This document shows positions 8,559 to 17,043 of a DNA stretch of 64,000 nucleotides, in pieces (the stretch's first letter is position 1; each line of letters starts with the position of its first letter). The notes beneath the pieces are model-generated. The model was given only the letters and a program-made list of their open reading frames with translations. It did no database searches and had not been told where the DNA came from. The DNA lies in contig JAFIGY010000022.1 in assembly GCA_017849435.1 (NCBI GenBank), positions 1 through 64,000 on the forward strand, written 5' to 3'. Source of the DNA: Chitinophaga niabensis. Its GTDB lineage: Bacteria; Bacteroidota; Bacteroidia; Chitinophagales; Chitinophagaceae. The position numbers and the translations under genes were made by a program.

Positions 8559-9359
8559 GTGAGTAAAAACATCAAGTCCATACCATTTTCCTATATCAAC
8601 CACCTGCAGGAAGTGCATTACAAAAAGAATGACATCGACCGGCAGGATGTCGATATGCTGCTGAACAGGTTTCGGCAGGTGAATCAGCTTCCCTTCAATC
8701 TTATTCCCGCTTTTTTTCTGCTGGACTATGTCAAAAGAGATTATGTGCTGGTTTCGGAAGGTGCAAAGTATATATATCAGTACAAGGCAGAGGATTTTAT
8801 GTATGGAGGGTTAGATATGTTGCTTTCGATCTTTAACAAGGATGACTTCAAAGTTTACAACGAGCAGCTGTTTGGTGCAAACTGGAAATTCCTCAAATCT
8901 GTTCCGCAGGAAACACATCGCGACTATATCTTTAATTTCAGCTTCCGGGTAAAGAACGGGAAAGGGCAGCTTATCCAGACCTATCAGCGTGGAAATTACA
9001 TCACATCTCCGGACGGACATCCATTGTACAGCCTGGGAATGATGATGAACGTTACGGGCCTGATGAACCCACGGGTCATGTATCACTCCATCGAGAAAGT
9101 AGAGCGAGGCCGTTTCGGAGAGGAGCAGATCATCGAGCAGAACTGGTTCTACCCCTATGAGGAGGATACCATTCTTACTGAAAGGGAGCGGGATATTGCC
9201 GGATACATAGCGGATGGATGGAGCATCAAGCAGATTGCTGATAAGCTCAACCTGACCGGGAATACGGTCGCGAATCACCGGAAGAACATGATGCGCAAGA
9301 CCAACACAAGGAATATGGCGGAACTGACCGCGTTCGTCTTGCGGAATCATATCATTTGA
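8559..9359 (+). CDS. LuxR-family transcriptional regulator with PAS-like sensor region
   Basis: 266 residues. Residues 1-180 resemble a PAS-like sensory fold (no receiver domain: no phospho-Asp pattern). Residues about 203-262 are a LuxR/GerE helix-turn-helix: LTERERDIAGYIADGWSIKQIADKL then TVANHRKNMMRKTNTRNMAEL. It would be a soluble DNA-binding regulator answering an unknown small ligand. Start is GTG at 8559, with an in-frame stop 15 bases upstream ruling out longer forms. It is divergent from the dehydrogenase/VIT operon, a plausible target. Confidence 0.88.
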   Translation: MSKNIKSIPFSYINHLQEVHYKKNDIDRQDVDMLLNRFRQVNQLPFNLIPAFFLLDYVKRDYVLVSEGAKYIYQYKAEDFMYGGLDMLLSIFNKDDFKVYNEQLFGANWKFLKSVPQETHRDYIFNFSFRVKNGKGQLIQTYQRGNYITSPDGHPLYSLGMMMNVTGLMNPRVMYHSIEKVERGRFGEEQIIEQNWFYPYEEDTILTERERDIAGYIADGWSIKQIADKLNLTGNTVANHRKNMMRKTNTRNMAELTAFVLRNHII

Positions 9360-9370
9360 TCCAATAAAAA

Positions 9371-9391
9371 CACCGCCGGGTTACGGCGGTG
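9371..9391 (-). terminator. Intrinsic terminator of the SGNH hydrolase gene
   Basis: Perfect 8-bp stem (CACCGCCG / CGGCGGTG) with a 5-base loop, followed on the minus strand by TTTTTATT. It ends minus-strand transcription 23 bases after the hydrolase stop codon. Confidence 0.75.
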
Positions 9392-9413
9392 CAGTTATAA
9401 GTGTTGACCGGGA

Positions 9414-10085
9414 TTACAATTTTACGATTTCCTTCATCATTGCTTCAGCTACCATGGCATTGCCTGTTTTATTCAGATGTACGCCATCTGTAGTAAGGAT
9501 ACCTTTTTCAGCGTCCGCTTCATTGTGCGCCGCGTCATACTCAGTGAAGAGTTTCCGCAGGTCACAAAGGGGAACCTGCGTATCCTGACTGATCTTGCGG
9601 ATGGCGTTGCTGTATTTGTCCAGCTCGGTATCCTGTGCATTGGCGCCATTCTTCTTTTCGCCGATCACCGCGGGCGTGCAGATCACCAGTTTGGCATGTT
9701 GCGCCTGCAGTTTTTTGATGAGCGCGCGGTAAAAGCCTTCGAATTTGGGCAGATCGGTACCGGTGTGGGAAGTGGCTTTGTGCCATACATCGTTCACACC
9801 GATATAGATCACTACAACGTCCGGTTGTTTGCTGATCACATCGTCTTCCATTCGCAGGTAGAGGTCGTATACCTTATTACCGCCGATCCCGGCACCGACG
9901 AGTTCGTAATTATCATTCCCCTTTTGCTGCAGCATCGTTCTCATCTGGCTGATATATCCCTCGGGCTGCACCGCTGCCTGGGTGATGGAATCTCCGAAGA
10001 AGATGACTTTTTTCTTTTTTGGTAACGTGGAAGAGAGCAATGCGAAGGCACTGCAAACGAGAAGCATGATGGATAGTCTTTTCAT
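9414..10085 (-). CDS. Secreted SGNH/GDSL hydrolase
   Basis: 223 residues with a signal peptide (1-20). SGNH blocks are all present: GDSIT with nucleophile Ser33, GIGGNK (Gly), IYIGVNDVW (Asn), and DGVHLN (Asp/His) near the C-terminus. Known members are periplasmic or extracellular esterases, including carbohydrate deacetylases and lysophospholipases. The substrate here cannot be told. It is a single-gene unit ended by the terminator at 9371-9391. Confidence 0.92.
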   Translation of the reverse strand: MKRLSIMLLVCSAFALLSSTLPKKKKVIFFGDSITQAAVQPEGYISQMRTMLQQKGNDNYELVGAGIGGNKVYDLYLRMEDDVISKQPDVVVIYIGVNDVWHKATSHTGTDLPKFEGFYRALIKKLQAQHAKLVICTPAVIGEKKNGANAQDTELDKYSNAIRKISQDTQVPLCDLRKLFTEYDAAHNEADAEKGILTTDGVHLNKTGNAMVAEAMMKEIVKL

Positions 10086-10163
10086 TGCTGTGGAAAAATT
10101 TTGAAAAAAATACGCATAATCATCGGGAGATCAAAGCGCCTTTTTAATAAATATCGCATTACG

Positions 10164-10185
10164 CCGGTTACAGTAATATAACCGG
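10164..10185 (-). repeat. Inverted repeat just after the pirin stop codon
   Basis: CCGGTTA and TAACCGG form a perfect 7-bp stem with an 8-base loop, starting directly after the pirin stop. There is no T-run right after the stem, so it is either a weak terminator or an mRNA 3'-end stabiliser. Confidence 0.4.
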
Positions 10186-10186
10186 G

Positions 10187-11044
10187 TTAATATTCGAGCG
10201 TTCCGAACAGGCCATTCTTATAATCGGTGATTGCCTGCTCCACCTCTTCTGCTGTATTCATCACAAAGTTATCTTTTGCGGCTACCGGTTCATCGATCGG
10301 TTCGCCGGAAAGGAACAGTATGCCGGCATCTTCCTGTGCCGTGAATGTGATCTCGTCGTTTTCTTTTTCAAAAACGATGAGATGGTGAAGGCTTACATTT
10401 TCCTGCCCGTTCACGAGGATGCTGCCTTTGTACACATAGAGCAATGCCTGGTAACCGGGAATGGCTTTGAGTTGTACCGTTTTTCCTTTATCCGCTGTAC
10501 CGATAATGGCGGTCACCGGGGTGAAGCTTTTCATGGGACTGCGTTTGCCTTCATATTCACCACTGGCAAGACGAAGCTGCACGCCCGGCTGCTCCAGTAC
10601 GGAAGGCAATTGTTCTTTGGGAGCGGATTGATAGTATGGCTCATCCCATTTGTGGGCTTTGGGAACATTCAGCCATATCTGGATGAATTCCTGTGTACCG
10701 CCTTTTTCGAGGAAAGCCCTCGTAGGCCCCTCGCTGTGAAGCAGCCCTTTTCCTGCAAACATCCACTGGATGCCGCCGGTGGAAATAGTACCGGAATGGC
10801 CGGCATTATCCATATGATACCCTTCCCCCTCGATCATGAAAGTGACGGGCGAGAATCCCCGGTGCGGATGCGGATGAATGCGGAGCGCGCCACCTGCTGC
10901 GATCTCTTCCGGACCGATATGGTGGATCACGATAAAAGGATTTGCAAAACGGAAATCCTTATGCGGCAACGATTGAATGACGGTCTCTTCTTCCGTGATC
11001 TTTTTCTCGCGGCCGGCCAGTATATGCAAGATGGCTTTTTTCAT
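10187..11044 (-). CDS. Pirin family protein
   Basis: 285 residues, bicupin. The N-terminal cupin holds the metal ligands in HPHPHRGFSPVTFMIEGEGYH, with a further HSEGP motif (GKGLLHSEGP). The C-terminal cupin-like half is shorter and lacks a full ligand set, as is normal. Family members are iron-binding proteins, some with quercetinase activity. Start chosen at ATG 11044, because the codons before it have only a TTG. The gene is divergent from the AraC-type regulator 65 bases away, which may control it. Confidence 0.92.
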   Translation of the reverse strand: MKKAILHILAGREKKITEEETVIQSLPHKDFRFANPFIVIHHIGPEEIAAGGALRIHPHPHRGFSPVTFMIEGEGYHMDNAGHSGTISTGGIQWMFAGKGLLHSEGPTRAFLEKGGTQEFIQIWLNVPKAHKWDEPYYQSAPKEQLPSVLEQPGVQLRLASGEYEGKRSPMKSFTPVTAIIGTADKGKTVQLKAIPGYQALLYVYKGSILVNGQENVSLHHLIVFEKENDEITFTAQEDAGILFLSGEPIDEPVAAKDNFVMNTAEEVEQAITDYKNGLFGTLEY

Positions 11045-11050
11045 AGCTCT

Positions 11051-11058
11051 CAAATTTA
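11051..11058 (-). promoter_or_regulatory. Putative -7 element of the pirin gene
   Basis: TAAATTTG on the minus strand fits TAnnTTTG and ends 6 bases before the ATG. A T-run sits where a -33 element would be. A start this close would give an almost leaderless transcript. Confidence 0.4.
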
Positions 11059-11109
11059 AACCATCCTGCCGGCACGAAAAAAATAATATCTTTAGCCAAG
11101 ATATTTTGT

Positions 11110-12237
11110 ATGAAGCTGGATGTTTTCTCTTTGCTGGTATTGCTGGGCGCTGTGCAGGCTTTGTTCTTCAGTGTTTTCCTGCTCTTTTCTCCTTCCAACA
11201 ACCGCGTGCAGAAACGCTCGCTGGCTTTCTTCATCTTCATTCTCAGTTACAACGGGTTTGAAACACTGAACTGGAGCACGAATGCCGGCGGTCTTTTTAA
11301 GCTGTTCGAGCTTTTCCCATTCATCGTGATCTTTGGGCTGGGGCCATCTCTTTATTTATACGTCCGCTCTTTTAACAATGAAGCGATGATCCCGAAAACG
11401 CGTAAACACTATATCATTATCTGGGTGGCGCTGGCGGTGCGTATTTCGCTGATCGTGCTGTGGATCTTGTCGAAAGATAAACAGCGGGCGGTTTCCATTG
11501 TGAACTGGACGTCCAGTATCGCGGAACTGTTAAGTGTGATCTGGTTCTGGGGGTATTATGTACTGGCCGTACGGGCATTCAGGAAGCTGGTGCCGGAAAA
11601 CACAAAGAATGGGTCCTGGGTACCGGAGGAAGCCGCATTGATTACCCGGTGGCTGAAAACGCTGCTGATCGTTATGGGGATCTTTGCCGTTACCTGGTTT
11701 GTAACCGTGATTGTGCCCACTTATGTCTATCATATCTGGTCCGGACCGCAGTATTATGTACTGGAAGTGATGCTCGTTGTGTTCATTTACTGGATCGGGT
11801 TTACAGGGTACCAGCGGACGAAGGTGATCTACATTACCCAGCAAAAGAAAACACAATCCTATTTCGATAACCTGCCTAAAGAAGAAGTGGAAGGGAGCGT
11901 TTCCGCCCTCCAACAAGCGATGGAACAGGACAGGCTGTACCTCGACCCCGATATCAATGTTAACAGCCTTGCCGCGCACCTTAAAATAAACCCCAAGACC
12001 CTTTCCGCAGTTCTCAACCAGCATTTGAACAAGGGATTTGCAGAATATGTGAATGCCTGGCGGGTAGAGGCTGTTAAAAAGATGATGCTGGACCCGGCCA
12101 ATGGTCACCTCACCATCACCGGTATGGCATATGAATGCGGCTTCAATTCACAGCCCACCTTCCAGCGGGCGTTCAAAACCCAAACCGGGCAAACGCCCCG
12201 GGAATTTCAGGCAATGTATATGCAAAACCTGTCCTGA
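11110..12237 (+). CDS. AraC-family regulator with N-terminal membrane domain
   Basis: 375 residues. About six or seven hydrophobic segments fill residues 1-225 (for example 5-27, 38-50, 68-85, 100-120, 180-205, 215-235). A C-terminal AraC helix-turn-helix pair spans about 270-370, with INVNSLAAHLKINPKTLSAVL and GMAYECGFNSQPTFQRAFK. Such proteins are common in Bacteroidota and are thought to sense a signal at the inner membrane. Divergence from pirin suggests a regulatory link. The ligand is unknown. Confidence 0.9.
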   Translation: MKLDVFSLLVLLGAVQALFFSVFLLFSPSNNRVQKRSLAFFIFILSYNGFETLNWSTNAGGLFKLFELFPFIVIFGLGPSLYLYVRSFNNEAMIPKTRKHYIIIWVALAVRISLIVLWILSKDKQRAVSIVNWTSSIAELLSVIWFWGYYVLAVRAFRKLVPENTKNGSWVPEEAALITRWLKTLLIVMGIFAVTWFVTVIVPTYVYHIWSGPQYYVLEVMLVVFIYWIGFTGYQRTKVIYITQQKKTQSYFDNLPKEEVEGSVSALQQAMEQDRLYLDPDINVNSLAAHLKINPKTLSAVLNQHLNKGFAEYVNAWRVEAVKKMMLDPANGHLTITGMAYECGFNSQPTFQRAFKTQTGQTPREFQAMYMQNLS

Positions 12238-12309
12238 TAGCATTCAAATCCGGATTTGAATAGGTCTGGCGGACATTTTCCGGTTGGTTTGCAGTCAAAA
12301 AGCAACACC

Positions 12310-14205
12310 ATGATTCGCCAGATGATCTTCTTATTTTTAGGCATGACCCTGACCTGCAAGGTGTGGTCACAAGTAGCCGGTTCCTACCAGTTCAATCCCG
12401 ATCCGGCCCATCTGTTCATTTTACAGGAAAAGAACGGGAAGTGGATATTGCGCGGCGATGAGAATCCCCGGCAGGAGATCGGGCTTACCCGGCTGCCCGA
12501 TGGGAAATATCAGCTGGATGGTATTCAGCCCGCCTCTATACTGCAATTTAATCATGACACGATGCAGTTAGGCCCCAATGGTGCAGTGAAAGCGGTCAGG
12601 ATCAGCGCTGCTACGGATTTTCCCGTTGCAAAAAGGGTGTCCAACCGGAAGAATGGATTCACCCGTGCAGACACCCTGCGGGGCATGCTTTCTCCCTTGC
12701 GCAGCTGTTACGATGTTACGTATTATCATCTTACGGTGGATATTGACCCGGTAAACCGCATGGTGGCGGGTAATTCCCTCATCCGGTTCCGCACGATGCA
12801 GTCATTCCGGCAATTGCAGATTGATCTGTACGAGAATATGGTGATCGACAGTATCATATATCGCCATCAAACCCTGTTTTACACCCGTGAATTCGATGCC
12901 GTGTTCGTTACATTCCCTCATAAACTTCCACAGGGCGCAATAGACGAGATCCGGGTCTTTTATCACGGCCGGCCGCAGGAGCCGGACCGGTCCGTACCCA
13001 TGAACGGAGGATTTGTGTGGCGGCAGGACGAGAACGGGAAACCATTCATACAGGTGATCTGCCAGGGCTCCGGCGCCAGCCTGTGGTGGCCGAATAAAGA
13101 TCACCTTTCCGATAAGGCGGACAGTGTGCTGCTCACCGTTACCGTTCCGGCTGGTTTGCAGAATATCTCCAACGGCCGCCTGCGCCGCCAGGAAGCAGTG
13201 CCGGGGAATAAAACCCTCACGGAATGGTTCGTCAGTTATCCCATTAACAACTACAACGTGAATGTCTGCATCGGAGATTTCCGGCATTTTTCTGATGTGT
13301 ATGTGCGGAAGGGTGATACCCTTACGCTGGATTACTATTGCCTGCCTTATCACCTGGACCGGGCAAAAGCCCTCGCCCCAAAAGTCAAACCAATGCTCGC
13401 AGAATTTGAGAAACATTTCGGGCCGTACCCTTTCCCCCGGGATGGTTTCAAACTGCTGGAAACCCTTCACCCCATGGAACATCAGAGCGCTGTGGGTCTC
13501 GGGCCGTTCATACAGGATACCACAGAGCTGAGCCGCCTGCTGTGGCACGAGGCGGCGCATGAATGGTGGGGAAATAATGTCAGCTGTAAGGATGTGGCCG
13601 ATTTCTGGCTGCATGAAGGCTTCGCAACCTACAGCGAGAAAATGATGATAGGGAGTACTTATGGCCCGGAAGCCGCACTGAACGCCCTGAAAGCCGAACG
13701 GCCCGCCAACCGGGAGCCGGTGATCGGGGTGAGGGATGTGAATCATATTTTTTATCCCCTGTGGGACGTGTATTCCAAAGGCTGCCGCGTGATACACACC
13801 CTTCGCAGTGTGATGAACAATGATGTGCGCTTCTTCAGTATCCTTCGCGGTATCCAGCAACAATTCCGTTATAAAACGGTGACGACATATGATATAGTGG
13901 ATTACATCAGCCGGCAGTCCCACCTCGACCTTACAGCTTTCTTCAACCAGTATCTCATCCAAACCAAAGTGCCCGAACTGCAGGTAATGTTCCAGGAACA
14001 GGCAGGCGGGCTGTTGGTGCGCTATCGCTGGAATGATGTAGTAGCAGGTTTTCGTATGCCCGTGAAGGTGACTCTCAATAATGGGCAGTATGCCTTCATT
14101 CACCCGGACGGGAACTGGAAACAATTGCTGGTAAAGGGATTGAAGCAGGAAGCGTTCAAGGTGGATCAAGATAATTTCTATGTGAAAATGAAGGAAGTGA
14201 AGTAA
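12310..14205 (+). CDS. Secreted M1-family metallopeptidase
   Basis: 631 residues with a signal peptide (about 1-22). Zinc-binding HEAAH at 413-417 with third ligand Glu436 (LHEGFATYSE) gives the HExxH-18-E spacing of M1 gluzincins. MEHQSAVGLGP is the divergent counterpart of the GAMEN exopeptidase motif typical of Bacteroidota members. An extra beta domain precedes the peptidase core. It probably trims peptides in the periplasm. Start set at ATG 12310, where the signal peptide begins; a TTG further upstream is unlikely. Confidence 0.92.
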   Translation: MIRQMIFLFLGMTLTCKVWSQVAGSYQFNPDPAHLFILQEKNGKWILRGDENPRQEIGLTRLPDGKYQLDGIQPASILQFNHDTMQLGPNGAVKAVRISAATDFPVAKRVSNRKNGFTRADTLRGMLSPLRSCYDVTYYHLTVDIDPVNRMVAGNSLIRFRTMQSFRQLQIDLYENMVIDSIIYRHQTLFYTREFDAVFVTFPHKLPQGAIDEIRVFYHGRPQEPDRSVPMNGGFVWRQDENGKPFIQVICQGSGASLWWPNKDHLSDKADSVLLTVTVPAGLQNISNGRLRRQEAVPGNKTLTEWFVSYPINNYNVNVCIGDFRHFSDVYVRKGDTLTLDYYCLPYHLDRAKALAPKVKPMLAEFEKHFGPYPFPRDGFKLLETLHPMEHQSAVGLGPFIQDTTELSRLLWHEAAHEWWGNNVSCKDVADFWLHEGFATYSEKMMIGSTYGPEAALNALKAERPANREPVIGVRDVNHIFYPLWDVYSKGCRVIHTLRSVMNNDVRFFSILRGIQQQFRYKTVTTYDIVDYISRQSHLDLTAFFNQYLIQTKVPELQVMFQEQAGGLLVRYRWNDVVAGFRMPVKVTLNNGQYAFIHPDGNWKQLLVKGLKQEAFKVDQDNFYVKMKEVK

Positions 14206-14226
14206 GGCTATGTCGTGATTATCGGG

Positions 14227-14234
14227 TATATTTG
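14227..14234 (+). promoter_or_regulatory. Putative -7 element of the VOC gene
   Basis: TATATTTG fits TAnnTTTG and lies 30 bases before the ATG at 14265. No TTG was seen at the -33 position. Confidence 0.45.
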
Positions 14235-14264
14235 GCAGGTACAACATCATTTAAAACCTGCATT

Positions 14265-14630
14265 ATGACAACGGAATGCGCTGCAACGATCTTCCATGTG
14301 AATGATCTGGAGTCCGCTTTAAAATATTATGTAGATGTGCTGGGCTTCGAAATAGATTTTCGTTATGATACCCTGGCGGGACTGAAGCATGGCGAGGTGC
14401 TGATTCATCTGTCCGGCCCCGCTTCGCACCCCAGCGTCGCGAAAAGGGCTGTGGGGCAGGGGCATGTTTACATTTTTTGCGATGAAGTGGACGAATATTT
14501 TGAGGATGTATCTCGCAAAGGAGCATTGCTGATGGTTCCGCCCGCCGATCGCGACTACGGGATGAGGGATTTTGCGGTCACGGATGCGGACAGCAATATC
14601 CTGGCCTTCGGCACCGGGATTGTGGGATAA
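14265..14630 (+). CDS. VOC superfamily (glyoxalase/bleomycin-resistance-like) protein
   Basis: 121 residues with two beta-alpha-beta-beta-beta modules: FHVNDLESALKYYVDVLGFEIDF, then YGMRDFAVTDADSNILAFG. This is the generic fold of small metal-dependent dioxygenases, glyoxalases and antibiotic-binding proteins. Some metal-ligand positions are present (His near the start, Asp and Glu in other strands), but the activity cannot be assigned. Start at ATG 14265 agrees with the -7 element upstream. Confidence 0.85.
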   Translation: MTTECAATIFHVNDLESALKYYVDVLGFEIDFRYDTLAGLKHGEVLIHLSGPASHPSVAKRAVGQGHVYIFCDEVDEYFEDVSRKGALLMVPPADRDYGMRDFAVTDADSNILAFGTGIVG

Positions 14631-14649
14631 GTGGCCGGAACTTGCGGGC

Positions 14650-14687
14650 TTCCTGTAACTTTTGAACGTTCTGCTCCGTTACAGGAA
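14650..14687 (+). repeat. 10-bp inverted repeat with a nested palindrome in the leader of a lipoprotein gene
   Basis: TTCCTGTAAC (14650-14659) and GTTACAGGAA (14678-14687) are perfect inverted copies. The loop holds the palindrome GAACGTTC (14664-14671). The right arm ends 12 bases before the ATG at 14700. No T-run follows, so it is not a normal terminator; operator or mRNA hairpin is more likely. Confidence 0.55.
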
Positions 14688-14699
14688 AAAACCTTGCGT

Positions 14700-15053
14700 A
14701 TGAAATTTGTCAGATTCCTCGTTCCTGTATTGTTATTGTTTGCCTTTGCGTGTAAGAAAGATAAGAACAAGATAAAAGCCTGCGGTGTGGATAATCCTGT
14801 TGAGAATCTTGCCTGGCTTAAAAAGGCGGTAGACAGTATGAATACGAGAAAAATGCCCGGAGACATTGGGCTTCTCACTTTTGAAGGACAGGATTACTTC
14901 AACATCCAACCGTTGCTGATGTCCTGCTACGCCTGCTACATTTATCGTTGTGACGGCACGCAGCTCGTTCATCCTGCTGATTCTGCGTTGATGCGAAGGA
15001 TTCGGATGGATAGCCCGGACCATTTCAAAGTGATCGCGCGATTTGGGTACTGA
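14700..15053 (+). CDS. Small lipoprotein of a Bacteroidota-specific family
   Basis: 117 residues with a lipoprotein signal (LLLFAFACKK, Cys19). The mature start ACGVDNPVENLAWLKKAVD is a signature I associate with a widespread but uncharacterised Bacteroidota lipoprotein family. A later YIYRCDGTQL strand contains another Cys. Surface or periplasmic location is likely. Start at ATG 14700 gives a proper signal peptide. It is tail to tail with the oxidoreductase gene, with 7 bases between stops. Confidence 0.8.
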   Translation: MKFVRFLVPVLLLFAFACKKDKNKIKACGVDNPVENLAWLKKAVDSMNTRKMPGDIGLLTFEGQDYFNIQPLLMSCYACYIYRCDGTQLVHPADSALMRRIRMDSPDHFKVIARFGY

Positions 15054-15060
15054 CATTGAT

Positions 15061-16077
15061 TCAATACCTTGCCTCTAATGCGAAAGCCTTTGCCAGCAAC
15101 CTGAAAGATTCCATCCGGAGCGCTGCGTTTTCGGCAATGGTACTTACCACAATTTCATCCACACCATATGCTGCGGCGAGCGACTCCAGTTGAGCCTTCA
15201 CGCGGGCGGGTGTTCCGGCAACATACCGCCCGCGGTTGAAGTTGATCCGCAGCTGTTCCTCCGGCATGTATTCCGTTTCCGCGATCTCCTCGTAAGAAGG
15301 AAGCGGTTTGATCAGCCCTCTGTCGATATGCAGCAGCCGGTAATCAAATACCGCCTGCCATTTCTCGACTTCTGTTTCATCTTCCGAGCAGAACACAAAT
15401 ATCCCGAAGTTGGCTTCTGGAGCCGGGAGCGATTTGGAAGGCTCGAAATGCGCCCGGTACTGCGCTACTACATCCGGTCCGCCCTGTGGATTGATGAAAT
15501 GCGCGAAAGACATGGCGGTGCCGAAATGTGCAGCCAGACTGGCACTGCCGCCGCTGGAGGTCAGCAGCCACATCGGTGGCACGGTTTCCGCCTGTGGCAT
15601 GGCTTTCACTTTTTCGTATATGCTTCCGGGTGATGACCTGTCCGTCATGAAATGTTGCAGGTCGATGATCTGCTGCACAAAATCCTTGTCGCTGAAAGTA
15701 TTCTGGGGGTTGAGCAATCTCGCCGTCAGGCGGTCGCCACCCGGCGCCCTGCCGATGCCGAGGTCAATACGCCCGGGGAAAAGGGCTTCCAGCATCCGGA
15801 AATTCTCCGCCACTTTGAGCGAACTGTGATTAGGCAGCATAACGCCCGCGGAGCCCAGCCGGATATGAGTGGTTTGGCCGGCCAGGAAAGCCATCAGCAC
15901 TTCTGGTGTGGAACCTGCGATACTGTTGATATTATGATGCTCTGAAAGCCAGAACCGCTTATACCCGAGCCGGTCCGCCAGCTCAGCGGTGGCTTTCGTT
16001 TCCAGCAAGGCTTCCCGGGTGGTGGCGCCTGTTCGTACGTGCGACTGGTCAAGGATACTAAGTGTTATAGGATTCAT
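15061..16077 (-). CDS. LLM-class (luciferase-like) flavin-dependent oxidoreductase
   Basis: 338 residues with the family pattern throughout: LSILDQSHVRTG at the N-terminus, FWLSEHHNINSIAGSTPEVL, IRLGSAGVMLPNHSSLKVAENF and PGRIDLGIGRAPGGD. These are the F420/FMN-binding TIM-barrel motifs of the YhbW/luxA-like single-component group. Cytosolic; substrate unknown. A weak -7-like site (TACCTTTA) lies 28 bases before the start. Confidence 0.9.
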   Translation of the reverse strand: MNPITLSILDQSHVRTGATTREALLETKATAELADRLGYKRFWLSEHHNINSIAGSTPEVLMAFLAGQTTHIRLGSAGVMLPNHSSLKVAENFRMLEALFPGRIDLGIGRAPGGDRLTARLLNPQNTFSDKDFVQQIIDLQHFMTDRSSPGSIYEKVKAMPQAETVPPMWLLTSSGGSASLAAHFGTAMSFAHFINPQGGPDVVAQYRAHFEPSKSLPAPEANFGIFVFCSEDETEVEKWQAVFDYRLLHIDRGLIKPLPSYEEIAETEYMPEEQLRINFNRGRYVAGTPARVKAQLESLAAAYGVDEIVVSTIAENAALRMESFRLLAKAFALEARY

Positions 16078-16227
16078 CTGATCTTCTGTTTCCGTGTTAA
16101 TCCGGTAAAGGTAAGCACTGTATACATTCCGGCAACTACGTACTTTTTGGTAACCAGGTTACCCGGGGTATAGCAGGAAAAAAATAAATGTCTATTTTGT
16201 GGGAGATCATTACAAAGTACCAACGTT

Positions 16228-17040
16228 ATGAAAACATTGCTTTATATCCCCGCATTCCTGCTGGGGATGCACCTGCATGATCCTGCACCTGTGCCGCAGG
16301 ATAAAGACCGGACCTTCGAAACCACCCCGGTATGGGCCGATGAGTTCAATTACAACGGGCTTCCGGACCCTCAGAAATGGGGATACAACACCGGCGGCAG
16401 CGGATGGGGCAACAATGAGCTGCAATATTATACCGGCGACGGGAATGCAGTAGTGGCCAATGGCGTGCTCACCATCACTGCCAGAAAGGAAGCGAAAGAG
16501 AACCGTCAATATACATCCGCGCGGCTCACTACCAAAGGGAAAGGCGATTTCCTGTACGGGCGTATCGAGGTGAAAGCCAAGCTGCCTTCGGGCAAGGGGA
16601 CCTGGCCGGCTATCTGGATGCTGCCGACCGTTCCCGAATATGGCGGCTGGCCAAAGTCCGGCGAGATCGATATCATGGAGCATGTGGGATATGATCCCGA
16701 TAACATTCACGTCACCATTCATACGCAGGCCTATAATCATGTTGCCGGTACGCAGAAATCCGGCACGAAAGTGATCGGGGGCTCCAGAACGGAGTTTCAT
16801 GTTTATCGTGTGGACTGGACGCCCGATGCGATCCGTGGGTATATCGATGATCAGCTGGTATTTACTTTTATGAACGAAGGCAAAGGTTCCGCTGCCTGGC
16901 CGTTCGACAAGAAATTCCATATCCTCCTCAACCTCGCCGTAGGCGGTAACTGGGGCGGTGCAAAGGGGGTGGACGAAACGGTCTTCCCTGCCACCATGGA
17001 AGTGGATTACGTTCGGGTATACAGGATGATCGAAAAATAA
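16228..17040 (+). CDS. Glycoside hydrolase family 16 (beta-glucanase/laminarinase type)
   Basis: 270 residues, signal peptide about 1-16, then one GH16 jelly-roll domain. The catalytic block GEIDIMEH places nucleophile Glu146, Asp148 and acid/base Glu151 in the ExDxxE form. FLYGRIEVKAKLPSGKGTWPAIWMLP is also diagnostic. It would hydrolyse beta-1,3 or mixed beta-glucans outside the cell or in the periplasm. It is not beside a SusC/D pair, so it stands alone. Its stop is 3 bases from the convergent desaturase stop. Confidence 0.93.
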   Translation: MKTLLYIPAFLLGMHLHDPAPVPQDKDRTFETTPVWADEFNYNGLPDPQKWGYNTGGSGWGNNELQYYTGDGNAVVANGVLTITARKEAKENRQYTSARLTTKGKGDFLYGRIEVKAKLPSGKGTWPAIWMLPTVPEYGGWPKSGEIDIMEHVGYDPDNIHVTIHTQAYNHVAGTQKSGTKVIGGSRTEFHVYRVDWTPDAIRGYIDDQLVFTFMNEGKGSAAWPFDKKFHILLNLAVGGNWGGAKGVDETVFPATMEVDYVRVYRMIEK

Positions 17041-17043
17041 TCG

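Noticed and set aside
12802-14250. Long open frame on the minus strand opposite the M1 peptidase
   Set aside because: It mirrors the real gene in another frame, has no motif, and the peptidase shows clear catalytic residues.
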